In this document: one piece after another, positions 16,626 to 25,498 of the stretch | Layout: each line of letters opens with the position of its first letter | How positions within the stretch are numbered: the stretch's first letter is position 1 | Assembly: GCF_018919205.1 (NCBI RefSeq) | Contig: NZ_JAHLQN010000001.1 | Span: 186,001-250,000 of the forward strand | Length of the DNA: 64,000 nucleotides | Reading direction: 5' to 3' | Origin: Dysosmobacter acutus | GTDB lineage: Bacteria; Bacillota; Clostridia; Oscillospirales; Oscillospiraceae | Notes under the pieces: generated by a model | Seen by the model: only the letters and a program-made list of their open reading frames with translations | The model's database searches: none | What the model was told of the DNA's origin: nothing | Made by a program: the position numbers and the translations under genes

Positions 16626-17132
16626 ATGTTTGAGACGGGACAACTGGTTGTGTATGGCACCACCGGTGTATGCCGGGTAGAGGGGACCGGGACACCGGAT
16701 TTGAAGGGCATCACCAAGCTCTACTATCTGCTGCGCCCCCTGTATCAGGACGGTGTGATCTACGCGCCGGTGGACAGTGAAAAAGTGCTTATACGGCCGG
16801 TGATCTCCCGGGAGGAAGCGGAGCGGCTGGTGGCTTTGATCCCCTCCCTCCACGTGCAGGCCTGCCGCGGCCGGACCCTGCAGCAGCTGGCTCAGCATTA
16901 CCAGTCCATTGTGCAGACCAGCGACTGCCGGGAGCTGATGGAGCTGACCATGTCCATTTACACAAAGCGGCAGGAGGCGGAGCAGCAGAAGCACCGTCTG
17001 GGCATGGTGGATGAAAAATACATGCGTCAGGCTGAGCGGCTGCTCCACGGGGAGTTGTCCGCGGCCCTTGGGATCCCCTACGATCAGGTGCCGGCCTTCA
17101 TCGCCTCCCGTGTGGGCAAGCCCGCCCAGTAA
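16626..17132 (+). CDS. CarD-like transcriptional regulator
   Basis: The 168-residue protein has the CarD/TRCF RNA-polymerase-interaction fold at residues 1-60 (FETGQLVVYGTTGVCRV, YYLLRP, VYAPV-type strand) and a helical C-terminal half that in CarD proteins contacts promoter DNA. It would bind the polymerase beta lobe and alter open-complex stability. It is monocistronic, with AAAGGAGG before the start and a perfect terminator after the stop. Similar small CarD proteins are common in Clostridia; the regulon cannot be read here. Confidence 0.9.
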   Translation: MFETGQLVVYGTTGVCRVEGTGTPDLKGITKLYYLLRPLYQDGVIYAPVDSEKVLIRPVISREEAERLVALIPSLHVQACRGRTLQQLAQHYQSIVQTSDCRELMELTMSIYTKRQEAEQQKHRLGMVDEKYMRQAERLLHGELSAALGIPYDQVPAFIASRVGKPAQ

Positions 17133-17168
17133 ATAGCAGGCAGTCTTGTGAAGACTGCCTGCTATTTT
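17131..17168 (+). terminator. Intrinsic terminator of the CarD-like gene
   Basis: A perfect 17-base-pair stem (17131-17147 with 17151-17167) and a GTG loop are followed by TTTTTG. The first base overlaps the stop codon. Confidence 0.9.
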
Positions 17169-17404
17169 TGTATTTTCCCACGCTTTCATAAAGTTTTTAT
17201 ATGATTAAATATAATTTCTGTATTGGACTTGTCGTGGAAATAGGAGTATTTTTTATGTAGCGAAGAATCGAAAGAATTTTCCACATATATCCGGTGTTTT
17301 TCCTTTGTTTTCTCATGTCCGCCTGGGAATTTCAGGCAATTTTTAGCGGGTGGGAGCTTGGAAAACCAACCGGCGTCAAAACAAATTATGAGGAGGTATA
17401 CACT

Positions 17405-18163
17405 ATGATTATTGACTTTCACGTACACATCCGGAAAGACAAGGGAACCGTAGACAACTTCCTGCGGGGCATGGATGAGAACAACATCGACATCTCCGTT
17501 GTACATCCCATTGTCCCCGGCGGCACGCTGGGCCTCTCCGACAACGAGTTTGTCGGTCAGCTGTGCAAGGAGCATCCCGACCGCCTGATGGGCTTTGCCT
17601 GCGTTGTGCCCACCGAGTTGGGCGCTGCCGACGAGCTGCGGGCCGCCCTGGACAAGTATGGCTTCAAGGGCCTCAAGCTCCACCCTCCCATCCAGAACTT
17701 CTCCATGGCCGATCCCCGGATCGCGCCCTGCATCGAGGTTTGCATCGAATACGACGTGCCCATTCTGATTCACACCGGCGGCATCTATACCCAGGGCGCC
17801 CGCATGGCGCTGAGCGACTCCTCCATCATTGATGACCTGGCCATCCGCTATCCCAAGTGCAAGTTCATCATTGCCCACGGCAACCCCTTCACCTGGGACC
17901 CCGTCATCGTGGCCAAGAACCCCAACGTATACATGGACACCTGCGGCACCATGGCCCGCTGGATGACCCTCTTCCCCCAGATCGGCCCCGCCACGCTGGC
18001 CCAGATGCGCACCAACGACCGCCTGCTGTACGGTTCCGACGCCAATGCGCTCAACACCGCGCGCTTCAAGGAGAACCTGCAGCCCATCCTTGACATGGAC
18101 GTCTCCGACGAGATCAAGAACAAGATCCTGTGCGAGACCGCCAAGAAGCTGCTGAAGATCTGA
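17405..18163 (+). CDS. Metal-dependent amidohydrolase (amidohydrolase_2 family)
   Basis: This 252-residue TIM-barrel hydrolase opens with IDFHVHI (the HxH metal pair) and carries KLHPP, ILIHTGG (metal His), FIIAHGNPF (metal His) and YGSDAN (catalytic Asp). All ligands of the family are intact, unlike the hydrolases nearby. It could hydrolyse or decarboxylate a small cyclic or acyl substrate. The start ATG 17405 follows AGGAGG-like sequence. It is followed 72 bases later by an AstE/AspA-like gene on the same strand, so both are likely one transcript ending at 19306. Confidence 0.88.
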   Translation: MIIDFHVHIRKDKGTVDNFLRGMDENNIDISVVHPIVPGGTLGLSDNEFVGQLCKEHPDRLMGFACVVPTELGAADELRAALDKYGFKGLKLHPPIQNFSMADPRIAPCIEVCIEYDVPILIHTGGIYTQGARMALSDSSIIDDLAIRYPKCKFIIAHGNPFTWDPVIVAKNPNVYMDTCGTMARWMTLFPQIGPATLAQMRTNDRLLYGSDANALNTARFKENLQPILDMDVSDEIKNKILCETAKKLLKI

Positions 18164-18235
18164 TTCCCTTTTGCGCGCTTAGGCGGCAGCGCCGCCTGTT
18201 AGGAAAGATTACAAAAATTTTAGGAGGTTGTCACA

Positions 18236-19249
18236 ATGTCTGAGGTAACAATTCAAGGCCACAAAGTCGCTGGCGGTACCCGCGCATACTTTACCCTGCC
18301 TGTCAGCTACATGGCCAACGGCTCCATGATGGAGATCCCCGTCCACGTCGTCAACGGCGTCAAGCCCGGCCCCAAGCTGATGCTCACGGCTCTCTCCCAC
18401 GGCGATGCCCCCACCGGTTTGGAAGTCATCCGCCAGGTGCTGGAGACCGTGGACATCGATCAGCTCAGCGGTACCATCATTGCCGTTCCCTGCCAGAACC
18501 CCGTTGCATTTGAGTGGAACCGCAGAAACACCCCCCTTGACTCCTACAACATGAACCGCACCTATCCCGGCAACCCCAAGGGCTGGTTCACTGAGCAGCT
18601 GGCCGCCACCATCTCCCCCCTGTGCGACGACGCCGATTATCTGATCGACTGGCACGGCGGCGAGTTTGGCATGGCCATCAACTATGTCCTGCTGAAGCTC
18701 AATGGCGGCGATTACGTGGACGAAGGCGTCCAGATGGGTAAGGCCTTCGGCCTGGAGTATATGTACGGCGGCAAGCCCGCCGGCGCGCTGAACTCCTATG
18801 CCGGCAGCCTGACCGACTATATGCTGAGCTTGGGCAAGCCCGCTATCATCGCGGAGCAGGGCCACGGCATGCCTTTGGCCTTTGATCAGAACGCCCTCTC
18901 TGTTCAGGGCGTGTTCAACGTCCTGAAGTACATCGGCGCCTATCCCGGCAAGCCCATCCTGCCCAAGAAGCAGTACTTCCTGCAGGAGCGTCCTCTGATG
19001 CGTCCCCGCAACGGCGGTATGTTCTATCCGGAATGCGGCATGGAATTGCTGAACAAGGTGGTTCCCAAGGGCACTCTGATGGCCACCATCCGCAACCCCC
19101 TGACGCTGCAGGTTGTCGAGCAGATGTACGCTCCCTGCGAGGAAACTGTCTTCCTGATGATGCGCGGCTGGATGAGCGTAGTCAATCCCGGCGGCTATGC
19201 TTACATCATGGGCGAGCGCAAGACTGCCAAGGTCTTTGAAAACGAATAA
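18236..19249 (+). CDS. Succinylglutamate desuccinylase/aspartoacylase-like protein, paralogue 1
   Basis: This 337-residue protein of the M14-related AstE/AspA family has SHGDAPTG at 54-61, NPVAFEWNRRNTP, MNRTYPG, IDWHGG (138-142) and IIAEQG, in family order, followed by a C-terminal beta domain. Known members remove an acyl group from an N-acyl amino acid using zinc held by H-x-x-E and a later His. Here His55 and His140 are present, but the Glu position is Ala58. It pairs with the upstream amidohydrolase and has a close paralogue at 29542. Substrate and activity are uncertain because of the missing ligand. Confidence 0.85.
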   Translation: MSEVTIQGHKVAGGTRAYFTLPVSYMANGSMMEIPVHVVNGVKPGPKLMLTALSHGDAPTGLEVIRQVLETVDIDQLSGTIIAVPCQNPVAFEWNRRNTPLDSYNMNRTYPGNPKGWFTEQLAATISPLCDDADYLIDWHGGEFGMAINYVLLKLNGGDYVDEGVQMGKAFGLEYMYGGKPAGALNSYAGSLTDYMLSLGKPAIIAEQGHGMPLAFDQNALSVQGVFNVLKYIGAYPGKPILPKKQYFLQERPLMRPRNGGMFYPECGMELLNKVVPKGTLMATIRNPLTLQVVEQMYAPCEETVFLMMRGWMSVVNPGGYAYIMGERKTAKVFENE

Positions 19250-19266
19250 ACTCCATCCACCCCATA

Positions 19267-19306
19267 AAAAGAATGCGCCCTGCCTTTTGGCAGGGCGTAT
19301 TCTTTT
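19267..19306 (+). terminator. Intrinsic terminator
   Basis: An 18-base-pair stem with one wobble pair (19267-19284 with 19289-19306) and a TTTT loop ends in TTTTGC. Confidence 0.85.
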
Positions 19307-19370
19307 GCATAAACAGGTCCGGCGCTTCAATCGCAGGACCTGTCTTCTCAATTGCGCCGAACCGCAGTCC

Positions 19371-20279
19371 TCAATGTTTATCAAAATTGAGCGGCGCAGA
19401 CTCCTCCACAAAGGAGATGAACTGCTTGGCGGCGCTGTTATAGGCCCGCTCCGTGCTGTAGAGCATGCACACGCTGCGCTTGACCGGGTGGTCGCTGATC
19501 CGCAGCAGCGAAATCTTGTCCAGGCTCAATGTAGGCAGGCGGGGCGCGATGGTCACGCCCACACCTGCCTCCACATAGGAGATCAGCGCCTCGGTATTGT
19601 TGACGGAGAACACGATCTTTGGAATCACATCCATGCTTTTGAAGTATTCATCCATCTGTCTTCGGAGTCCCTTCTCCGGATTGATGGCCACATAGCTCTC
19701 GTCCTTAATCTCATCAAATTTGACGCTGGTCCGCTTTGCCAGGCGGTGGGTTTTGGGCACCAGCAGATAGAGCTCCTGCTCATAGACGGGATACATCACC
19801 AGGGGCGTGTCAAAGGTGTTGCGGTAAGGCCCGGCAGCAAAGGCCACGTCGATCTCCTTGGTGTTGATGCGCTCCATCATGTCGTCGATGACACAGGGCA
19901 CAAAGTTGATGGGCTGGTCGTGATGGCCAAGGAAATTGTAGTAGAGCTCAATCACCGGCGGCAGGAAATCCAGGCTGAGGGAAAAGAGGTATCCCACATT
20001 GATCTGCTCCGCCTGGGCATCCTTTTTGTCCCGCACCGCCGCAACGCCGTCGGCCAGATCGGAAAGGACCCGCTTGGCATAGGGGTAGAACAGCTCCCCA
20101 TACTCTGTGCGGCAGAATTGCTTTCCTTTTTTGGAAAACAGTTTGACCCCCATCTCCCGCTCCAGCTCGCCGATGGCATAGCTGAGGCAGGGCTGCGAGA
20201 CGTGCATCCTGCTGGCAGCCTTGGTGTAATGCATCTCCTCGCAGATGGCACAAAAATACGTGATCTGTTGCAGCGTCAT
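19371..20279 (-). CDS. LysR-type transcriptional regulator
   Basis: The 302-residue regulator has the LysR winged helix at 1-60 (LQQITYFCAICEEMHYTKAAS and HVSQPCLSYAIGELE) and an effector domain from about 90. It lies between the AstE-like gene and the M24/oligopeptide transporter genes, so it probably controls one or both according to a small-molecule co-inducer. ATG 20279 follows GGAGGAAGG. It has its own near-consensus promoter (20324-20352), so it is not simply read from the M24 gene upstream. Confidence 0.92.
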   Translation of the reverse strand: MTLQQITYFCAICEEMHYTKAASRMHVSQPCLSYAIGELEREMGVKLFSKKGKQFCRTEYGELFYPYAKRVLSDLADGVAAVRDKKDAQAEQINVGYLFSLSLDFLPPVIELYYNFLGHHDQPINFVPCVIDDMMERINTKEIDVAFAAGPYRNTFDTPLVMYPVYEQELYLLVPKTHRLAKRTSVKFDEIKDESYVAINPEKGLRRQMDEYFKSMDVIPKIVFSVNNTEALISYVEAGVGVTIAPRLPTLSLDKISLLRISDHPVKRSVCMLYSTERAYNSAAKQFISFVEESAPLNFDKH

Positions 20280-20323
20280 GCTTCCTTCCTCCCCTATCCA
20301 AAGTTTACTTACTTCCAATTTCT

Positions 20324-20352
20324 ATTATAGCGGCTTTCCCTCTCTATTGCAA
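20324..20352 (-). promoter_or_regulatory. Promoter of the LysR gene
   Basis: On the minus strand TTGCAA (20352-20347), a 17-base spacer and TATAAT (20329-20324) form a near-consensus sigma-A promoter 45 bases before the start codon. Confidence 0.7.
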
Positions 20353-20384
20353 AGCCAATTTGCACCTGACTCCTGATCCATTTC

Positions 20385-21596
20385 TCAAGTGCAGATGATC
20401 TCCTCCAAGTCCTTGGGGAAGTAGGTCAGCTGTTCCACGCCGGTCTGCGTAATGTGCAGCGTGTCTGAGACGCGGAAACCTCCCAGCCCCTCCACATAGA
20501 GTCCAGGCTCCACGGTCATGCACATGCCGGGCTGGAGCACCGTATCATCCCCGATGTCAAAGAAGGGGATCTCGTGGCCCTCGGTGCCGATGGCATGGCC
20601 GGTATGGTGGCGCCAGCAGTCCTGAAGACCGTTTTCCCGGTAGAACCGGCGCATCTCCCGGTCCACCTCGCTGCACCGCACGCCGGGCTTGATGACGCTG
20701 AAGGCGGTCTTCTGTGCCTCCAGAGCGAGGTTGTAGTAGCGCAGCTGCTCCGGCGAGGGCTCGCCCACAAAGAGCACCCGCTCCATCTCCGTAAAATAGC
20801 CCTGGATATAGGCGTTGGTGCCTGTCACCAAGCCGTCGCCTTCCTTCAGCTTGGCATTGATGACCACCGCGTGGGGCAGCGCGGCGTTCTTGCCCACCTG
20901 GCCCCGGAACACCGCCCGGACGCCGTCTCTGTCCATGCCGCTCATGCGGTAGTGGGGCCCAAACGCCTTCAGCATGGCGGAGGCGGTTTCCGAGGAGGCG
21001 CGCAGGCAGATCTCTATCTCCCCCAGACCAGGCTTGCTGTACTCCTTGAGCAGCACGTGGGCCAGGTTGCTCCACTTGGAGCTCTCCCGCATCAGCATCA
21101 GCTCAAAGGGCGATTTGATCCTGCGCAGCTCAGGCACCAGATGGGGAAAAAGCGTCAGCTTCATCTCCGGGCACAGTTCCTTCAGGGCCGGTCCACGGTA
21201 GCCCCAGGCGCTGGAATAGCCGCCCGCGTCCGCCGCCAAAAAGGCGCTGGTCAAATGCAGCTCCTCCAGCAGCTGGCGCAGCTTCTCCATGGGATGGACC
21301 TCGTCCGGGTATTCAGTGTAGCAGACCACCCTGCAGCCCTTGACTGTCAGCTCCACATGCTCCACCTCCATGCGGGGGACAAAGAGAATGTTCTCCTTCC
21401 CCGGGATGTGGATCAGAACCACCGGACGCTCCGTCTGGCTCAGGGCGCAGCCGGTGAGGTAGAAGATGGACCGGGCGGAGAAGACCAGCATGGCCTCCGC
21501 GCCGCCAAGCGCCGCGTCCAACTTTTTCTGGCGGCTCTCAAACTCCTCTATCGGAGGGATCAGGGGACTGGACAGGGAAATATGACTTAGATTCAT
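20385..21596 (-). CDS. M24-family (Xaa-Pro peptidase/creatinase fold) protein with altered metal site
   Basis: This 403-residue protein has the creatinase N-terminal domain at about 15-150 and the pita-bread M24 domain from about 165. His334 (HHTGHAIG) and Glu363 (TVEPGLY) are kept. The first Asp ligand aligns with Thr260 (LVTGTNAY), the second with Glu270 (YFTEMER), and the last Glu with Ser377 (FRVSDT). Classical metallopeptidases of this family keep all five. Creatinase and ectoine hydrolases of the same fold work without metal, so this may be an amidine or lactam hydrolase rather than a peptidase. It is the last gene after the oligopeptide ATPases. Confidence 0.85.
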   Translation of the reverse strand: MNLSHISLSSPLIPPIEEFESRQKKLDAALGGAEAMLVFSARSIFYLTGCALSQTERPVVLIHIPGKENILFVPRMEVEHVELTVKGCRVVCYTEYPDEVHPMEKLRQLLEELHLTSAFLAADAGGYSSAWGYRGPALKELCPEMKLTLFPHLVPELRRIKSPFELMLMRESSKWSNLAHVLLKEYSKPGLGEIEICLRASSETASAMLKAFGPHYRMSGMDRDGVRAVFRGQVGKNAALPHAVVINAKLKEGDGLVTGTNAYIQGYFTEMERVLFVGEPSPEQLRYYNLALEAQKTAFSVIKPGVRCSEVDREMRRFYRENGLQDCWRHHTGHAIGTEGHEIPFFDIGDDTVLQPGMCMTVEPGLYVEGLGGFRVSDTLHITQTGVEQLTYFPKDLEEIICT

Positions 21597-21727
21597 GGCG
21601 TGCTCCTTTCAAAATGGGGGGCCGGGGATTGGCTCCGGTCCGCTTGTGGCTGTGCCGGACGAAACCCGGCACGCAAAAACACCGGACAGGTCCTGCATCC
21701 ATGCGTCCTGTCCGGTGTATGAATTTC

Positions 21728-22714
21728 CTATTTTTGCAGCTGCTGGCAGAAGTGGCACGCGGAATAGTGACCGGGGCAGATCTCCCGGTATTCAGGCTCC
21801 TCCTGCTCGCAGATCTCTTTCCGGTAAGGACAGCGCGTATGGAAGCGGCAGCCTTTCGGCGGATTTTTGGGGCTGGGCAGGTCTCCTTCCAGGACAATGC
21901 GGTTTTGCGCCTTTCCGGGGTCCGGCACGGGAATGGCCGACAGCAGCGCCTTGGTATAGGGGTGCTGCGGATTCTCAAACAGCTCCTGGGTGGGGGCCAG
22001 CTCCACAATCTTGCCCAGATACATCACGCCCACACGCCTGGAGACGTGACGGATCACGTTCATGGCATGGGAGATGAAGATATAGGTCAGGTCCAGCTCC
22101 TCCTGCAAATCGTTGAGCAGGTTCAGAATCTGGGACTGAATCGACACGTCCAGCGCGGAAACCGCCTCGTCGCACAGCACCAGCTTGGGCATCAGAATCA
22201 GGGAACGGGCGATGCTGATGCGCTGGCGCTGGCCGCCGGAGAACTCATGGGCATAGCGGTCATAAACATATTCCCGCAGACCCACCTTGGCCAGCATATC
22301 GATGGCCCGCTGGCGGCGTTCCTCCGGGTCTGTGACGCCGTTGACCAGCATGGGCTCCTCCACAATTTTGCCCACCGGCATGCGGGGGTCCAGGGAGGAG
22401 TAGGGGTCCTGGAAAATGATCTGAATGTTCTTGCGGATGGGGCGCAGCTGATCTTTGGTAAGATGCGTGATGTCCTGCCCCATGAATTTGATGCTTCCCT
22501 CGGTGACATTTTCAATCCGGATAACGCTGCGGGCCAAGGTGCTCTTTCCGCAGCCGGACTCGCCCACCAAACCCAGCGTCTCTTTGGGATAGACGTCCAG
22601 GGAGACGCCGTCCACCGCGTGGACGAATCCCTTTTTGTCCTTTCCAAAGCCGTTGTTAAAGGGGAAGTAGGTTTTTAAATCCCGAATTTCGAGCAAGGGC
22701 TCCCGATCAGCCAT
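21728..22714 (-). CDS. Oligopeptide ABC transporter ATP-binding protein, OppF/DppF type
   Basis: The 328-residue ATPase has Walker [11 protein letters not shown]-loop [13 protein letters not shown], a canonical FSGGQRQR signature, and Walker [15 protein letters not shown] (Ala for the usual Pro). The C-terminal oligo_HPY segment has [15 protein letters not shown]. It overlaps the upstream OppD gene by eight bases (ATGGCTGA), with AAAGGAGC before the start, so the two ATPases are made in step. Together with the permeases at 26972-28773 and the binding protein at 23816 it forms a full importer. Confidence 0.94.
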   Translation of the reverse strand: MADREPLLEIRDLKTYFPFNNGFGKDKKGFVHAVDGVSLDVYPKETLGLVGESGCGKSTLARSVIRIENVTEGSIKFMGQDITHLTKDQLRPIRKNIQIIFQDPYSSLDPRMPVGKIVEEPMLVNGVTDPEERRQRAIDMLAKVGLREYVYDRYAHEFSGGQRQRISIARSLILMPKLVLCDEAVSALDVSIQSQILNLLNDLQEELDLTYIFISHAMNVIRHVSRRVGVMYLGKIVELAPTQELFENPQHPYTKALLSAIPVPDPGKAQNRIVLEGDLPSPKNPPKGCRFHTRCPYRKEICEQEEPEYREICPGHYSACHFCQQLQK

Positions 22715-23699
22715 TTTCTTTGCTCCTTTCCGCCCGCTCCTCCGGCGTAAAATAGCAGGCATACTTGCCGCCATTCAGCTTGCGGAGCTCCGGCATCTCT
22801 ACCTTGCATTTGTCCTGGCAGTATACACAGCGGTTATGGAACCGGCAGCCTTCCGGGAAATTCTCCGGGTTGGGCACATTGCCGCGAATGATGTCCAGAC
22901 GGTCTTTGTCCATATCCACACGGGGAATACAGCGCAGCAAACCTTCGGTGTAGGGGTGCTTGGGGTGGTAGAAAATCTCCTGGGGAGTTCCCTCCTCCAC
23001 GATCTTTCCCGCATACATGACCACGATGTAGTCCGCGATCTCCGCCACAACGCCAAGATCGTGGGTGATAAACATGACGGCCATGCCCTTTTTACCCTGC
23101 AAATCCTTGATGATCTGCAGGATCTGGGCCTGGATGGTCACATCCAGGGCGGTGGTGGGCTCGTCCGCGATCAGCAGCTCAGGATCGCAGGCCATGGCCA
23201 TGGCGATCATGACGCGCTGGCGCATACCGCCGGAGAGCTGATGGGGATAGCACTTTGCAATCCGCTCCGGATCGGGCACGCCGACCAGCTTCAGCATTTC
23301 CACCGCTTTGGCCCAGGCCTCTTTCTTATCGTCCTTGGCGTGGATTTTGTATGCCTCTCCAATCTGCTTGCCCACCTGGTGAACCGGGTTCAAAGAGGTC
23401 ATGGGCTCCTGGAAAATCATCGAAATCTCACTGCCGCGGATCTTCCGCATTTCCTGGGGGGATAGAGTCAGCAGGTCTTTGTCCTTAAACCAGACATTCC
23501 CGCCTGCATAAATTCCGTTGTCCGCCAAAAGATGGAGGATCGACAGGGCTGATGCGCTTTTCCCGCAGCCGGATTCGCCAACAACGCAAAGCGTTTCCCC
23601 TTTGTTGATCTTAAATGTGATCTCATCAACGGCAGTTACAACACCCCTGGGCGTATTAAACTGTACCTTTAGGTTCTGTACATCCAGCAAAGTGTCCAT
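22707..23699 (-). CDS. Oligopeptide ABC transporter ATP-binding protein, OppD/DppD type
   Basis: The 330-residue ATPase has Walker [11 protein letters not shown]-loop [12 protein letters not shown], signature LSGGMRQR, Walker [15 protein letters not shown], switch His in FITHDLGVV, and a C-terminal Cys cluster [15 protein letters not shown]. The start ATG 23699 follows GGAGGAG. It is the second ATPase of the importer, directly upstream of the OppF-type gene. The order in this leftward operon is permease B, permease C, M20 protein, binding protein, OppD, OppF, M24 protein. Confidence 0.94.
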   Translation of the reverse strand: MDTLLDVQNLKVQFNTPRGVVTAVDEITFKINKGETLCVVGESGCGKSASALSILHLLADNGIYAGGNVWFKDKDLLTLSPQEMRKIRGSEISMIFQEPMTSLNPVHQVGKQIGEAYKIHAKDDKKEAWAKAVEMLKLVGVPDPERIAKCYPHQLSGGMRQRVMIAMAMACDPELLIADEPTTALDVTIQAQILQIIKDLQGKKGMAVMFITHDLGVVAEIADYIVVMYAGKIVEEGTPQEIFYHPKHPYTEGLLRCIPRVDMDKDRLDIIRGNVPNPENFPEGCRFHNRCVYCQDKCKVEMPELRKLNGGKYACYFTPEERAERSKENG

Positions 23700-23754
23700 A
23701 TTACTCCTCCGACATGGGTGTTTTGGTATCCCGCAGCTCATCCCTGCGTCCCTG

Positions 23755-23793
23755 TTTCCGGCCCGGAGGGGAATTTACCCCCTCCGAACCGGA
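23755..23793 (-). other. Intercistronic stem-loop after the binding-protein gene
   Basis: A GC-rich stem with arms around 23755-23771 and 23779-23793 lies between the binding-protein gene and the ATPases. It lacks a T-run, so it is more likely a 3' stabiliser that raises binding-protein mRNA over the ATPase part than a terminator. Confidence 0.45.
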
Positions 23794-23815
23794 ACAAGTC
23801 AAAATTGCTTCTTTT

Positions 23816-25414
23816 TTACTTGGCAGCGATATCCTTGCCCAGGACATACTGGTCCAGGCGAGGAGTCCAGTCGATCTTCTCGCTGATGCCATAGATATCA
23901 ACCTGCTGCCACAGGAAGATGTAGGGGCAATCCTCGTAGAGCTTGGCCTGGAGCTCCTGGGCCACGCCGGCGCGCTCATCCTCGGGAACGGCGCGCAGCT
24001 GGGCGATCAGGGCGTCGACCTCGCTGTTGCTGTAATAGCTTGTGATGCCGCCGGTCTCAATGGCGCCGGCCAGATGGCCGTCGGGGGTCTGGGGCTTGGA
24101 ACCCCAGTTCCAGCCGAAGATTCCCTTCACGGCGTGGGCATCCTGGCCATTGATCAGCTGGGCGCGCAGGGCGTTATACTCCACCTCGGTGACGTTGACG
24201 GTCAGGCCGATGTCCTCCAGGTAGCCGGCAATTGCCAAGCAGGTCTCCTCGCACTTGAGGAACATCTGAGGCGTGTAGTACAGATCCAGGGTGAAGCCGT
24301 CGGCATAGCCGGCCTCCGCCAGAAGGTCCTTGGCCTTGGCGGGATCATAGGAATATGCGCCCTCGGGGCCGGAGGTCTTCTCATCATAGCCCACATAGTC
24401 GGGACGCCAGATGGTGGCCAGCTTCTCAGCATTGCCCATGTAAACGCTGTTGATGATGGTGTCGCGGTCAATGGCATAGTTCAGGGCCTGACGGACGCGG
24501 ACGTCCTGCAGCTCCTTGGGGCTGTCGGCATTGAGGGTGTCGATGCCGATGTAGGCGACGCGCTTGCTCAGGGCGGAAACCGCGGTATAGCCCTCATAGC
24601 CGTTGACGGTATCAATATAGTCGGGGTTCAGATCCAGAACGATGTCCACGCTGCCGGCCATCAGTTCGGCAAGGCGGGTGGAAATCTCGGGGATGGTGCG
24701 GAAGGTCATCTTCTTGCAGTCGGGAGCGCCGTCCCAGTAGTCTTCGTTGGCGACCAGCTCAATGTAATCGTTGGTGGCCCACTTGCCTAACTTATAGGGA
24801 CCGCAGCCCACAGGCTGGGTGCCGAAGCCGTCGGCTCCAACTTCCTCACAGTACTTGGCAGGCAGGATCGCCATATCATAGAGACGGGTGGGCATATCGT
24901 TGCAGGGCTCTGCGGTGTGCAGATCAACGGTATATTCATCCACGGCGGTCCAAGAGTCCAGCACCTTCAGGTTGTAGGTGGTGCGGCCGGAGTCGGGTTC
25001 AAAGATACGATCCAGTGTATAGGTCACACTCTCGGCGTTGAAGGGCTCGCCGTTGGTGAAGGTGACGCCTTCTCTCAGCTTAAAGCGCCAGGTGTTGTCG
25101 TCGGGCTGCTCCCAAGAGGTCGCGAGGCAGGGAACCACCTCTTTGCCGTCGGGGCTCATGCGAACCAGGTAGTCAAACAGGTTGTAGCTCATATTGCCGC
25201 CGGCGGCCGCGCCGGACAGCTGGGGATCCAAGGATTCAGGCTCTGCCGCGGACGCAACAATCACCTCAAAGCTCTTGTCGGTTTCGCCGCTGCCGGAGCC
25301 GGAGGCGCTGCCGGAACCAGAGGCGCTGCCGCCGTTTCCTCCGCAGGCCACGAGCCCAAAGACCATGACGCCCGCCATCAGCAGGGTAAATAAGGACTTC
25401 GCTGTTCTTTTCAT
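23816..25414 (-). CDS. Peptide ABC transporter substrate-binding lipoprotein (SBP_bac_5)
   Basis: The 532-residue protein has a lipoprotein signal (MKRTAKSLFTLLMAGVMVFG with lipobox VACG, Cys24), then a Gly/Ser-rich tether of about 20 residues, then the family 5 fold (PESLDPQLSG, DNTWRFKLREGVTF, FGTQPVGCGPYKL, LQDVRVRQALNYAIDRD). It captures peptides or similar ligands outside the membrane for the permeases at 26972-28773. The M20 gene sits upstream within the same operon. Family 5 proteins bind anything from dipeptides to nickel, so the ligand is open; the neighbouring hydrolases suggest acylated or peptide-like compounds. Confidence 0.94.
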   Translation of the reverse strand: MKRTAKSLFTLLMAGVMVFGLVACGGNGGSASGSGSASGSGSGETDKSFEVIVASAAEPESLDPQLSGAAAGGNMSYNLFDYLVRMSPDGKEVVPCLATSWEQPDDNTWRFKLREGVTFTNGEPFNAESVTYTLDRIFEPDSGRTTYNLKVLDSWTAVDEYTVDLHTAEPCNDMPTRLYDMAILPAKYCEEVGADGFGTQPVGCGPYKLGKWATNDYIELVANEDYWDGAPDCKKMTFRTIPEISTRLAELMAGSVDIVLDLNPDYIDTVNGYEGYTAVSALSKRVAYIGIDTLNADSPKELQDVRVRQALNYAIDRDTIINSVYMGNAEKLATIWRPDYVGYDEKTSGPEGAYSYDPAKAKDLLAEAGYADGFTLDLYYTPQMFLKCEETCLAIAGYLEDIGLTVNVTEVEYNALRAQLINGQDAHAVKGIFGWNWGSKPQTPDGHLAGAIETGGITSYYSNSEVDALIAQLRAVPEDERAGVAQELQAKLYEDCPYIFLWQQVDIYGISEKIDWTPRLDQYVLGKDIAAK

Positions 25415-25498
25415 GTTTCCACACTCCTTGATCTTATATTTTCACTCGCTTCCACCCCTCATAGAAGCAAGGGCCGGGGACTTTCTTTTCATCAAATC

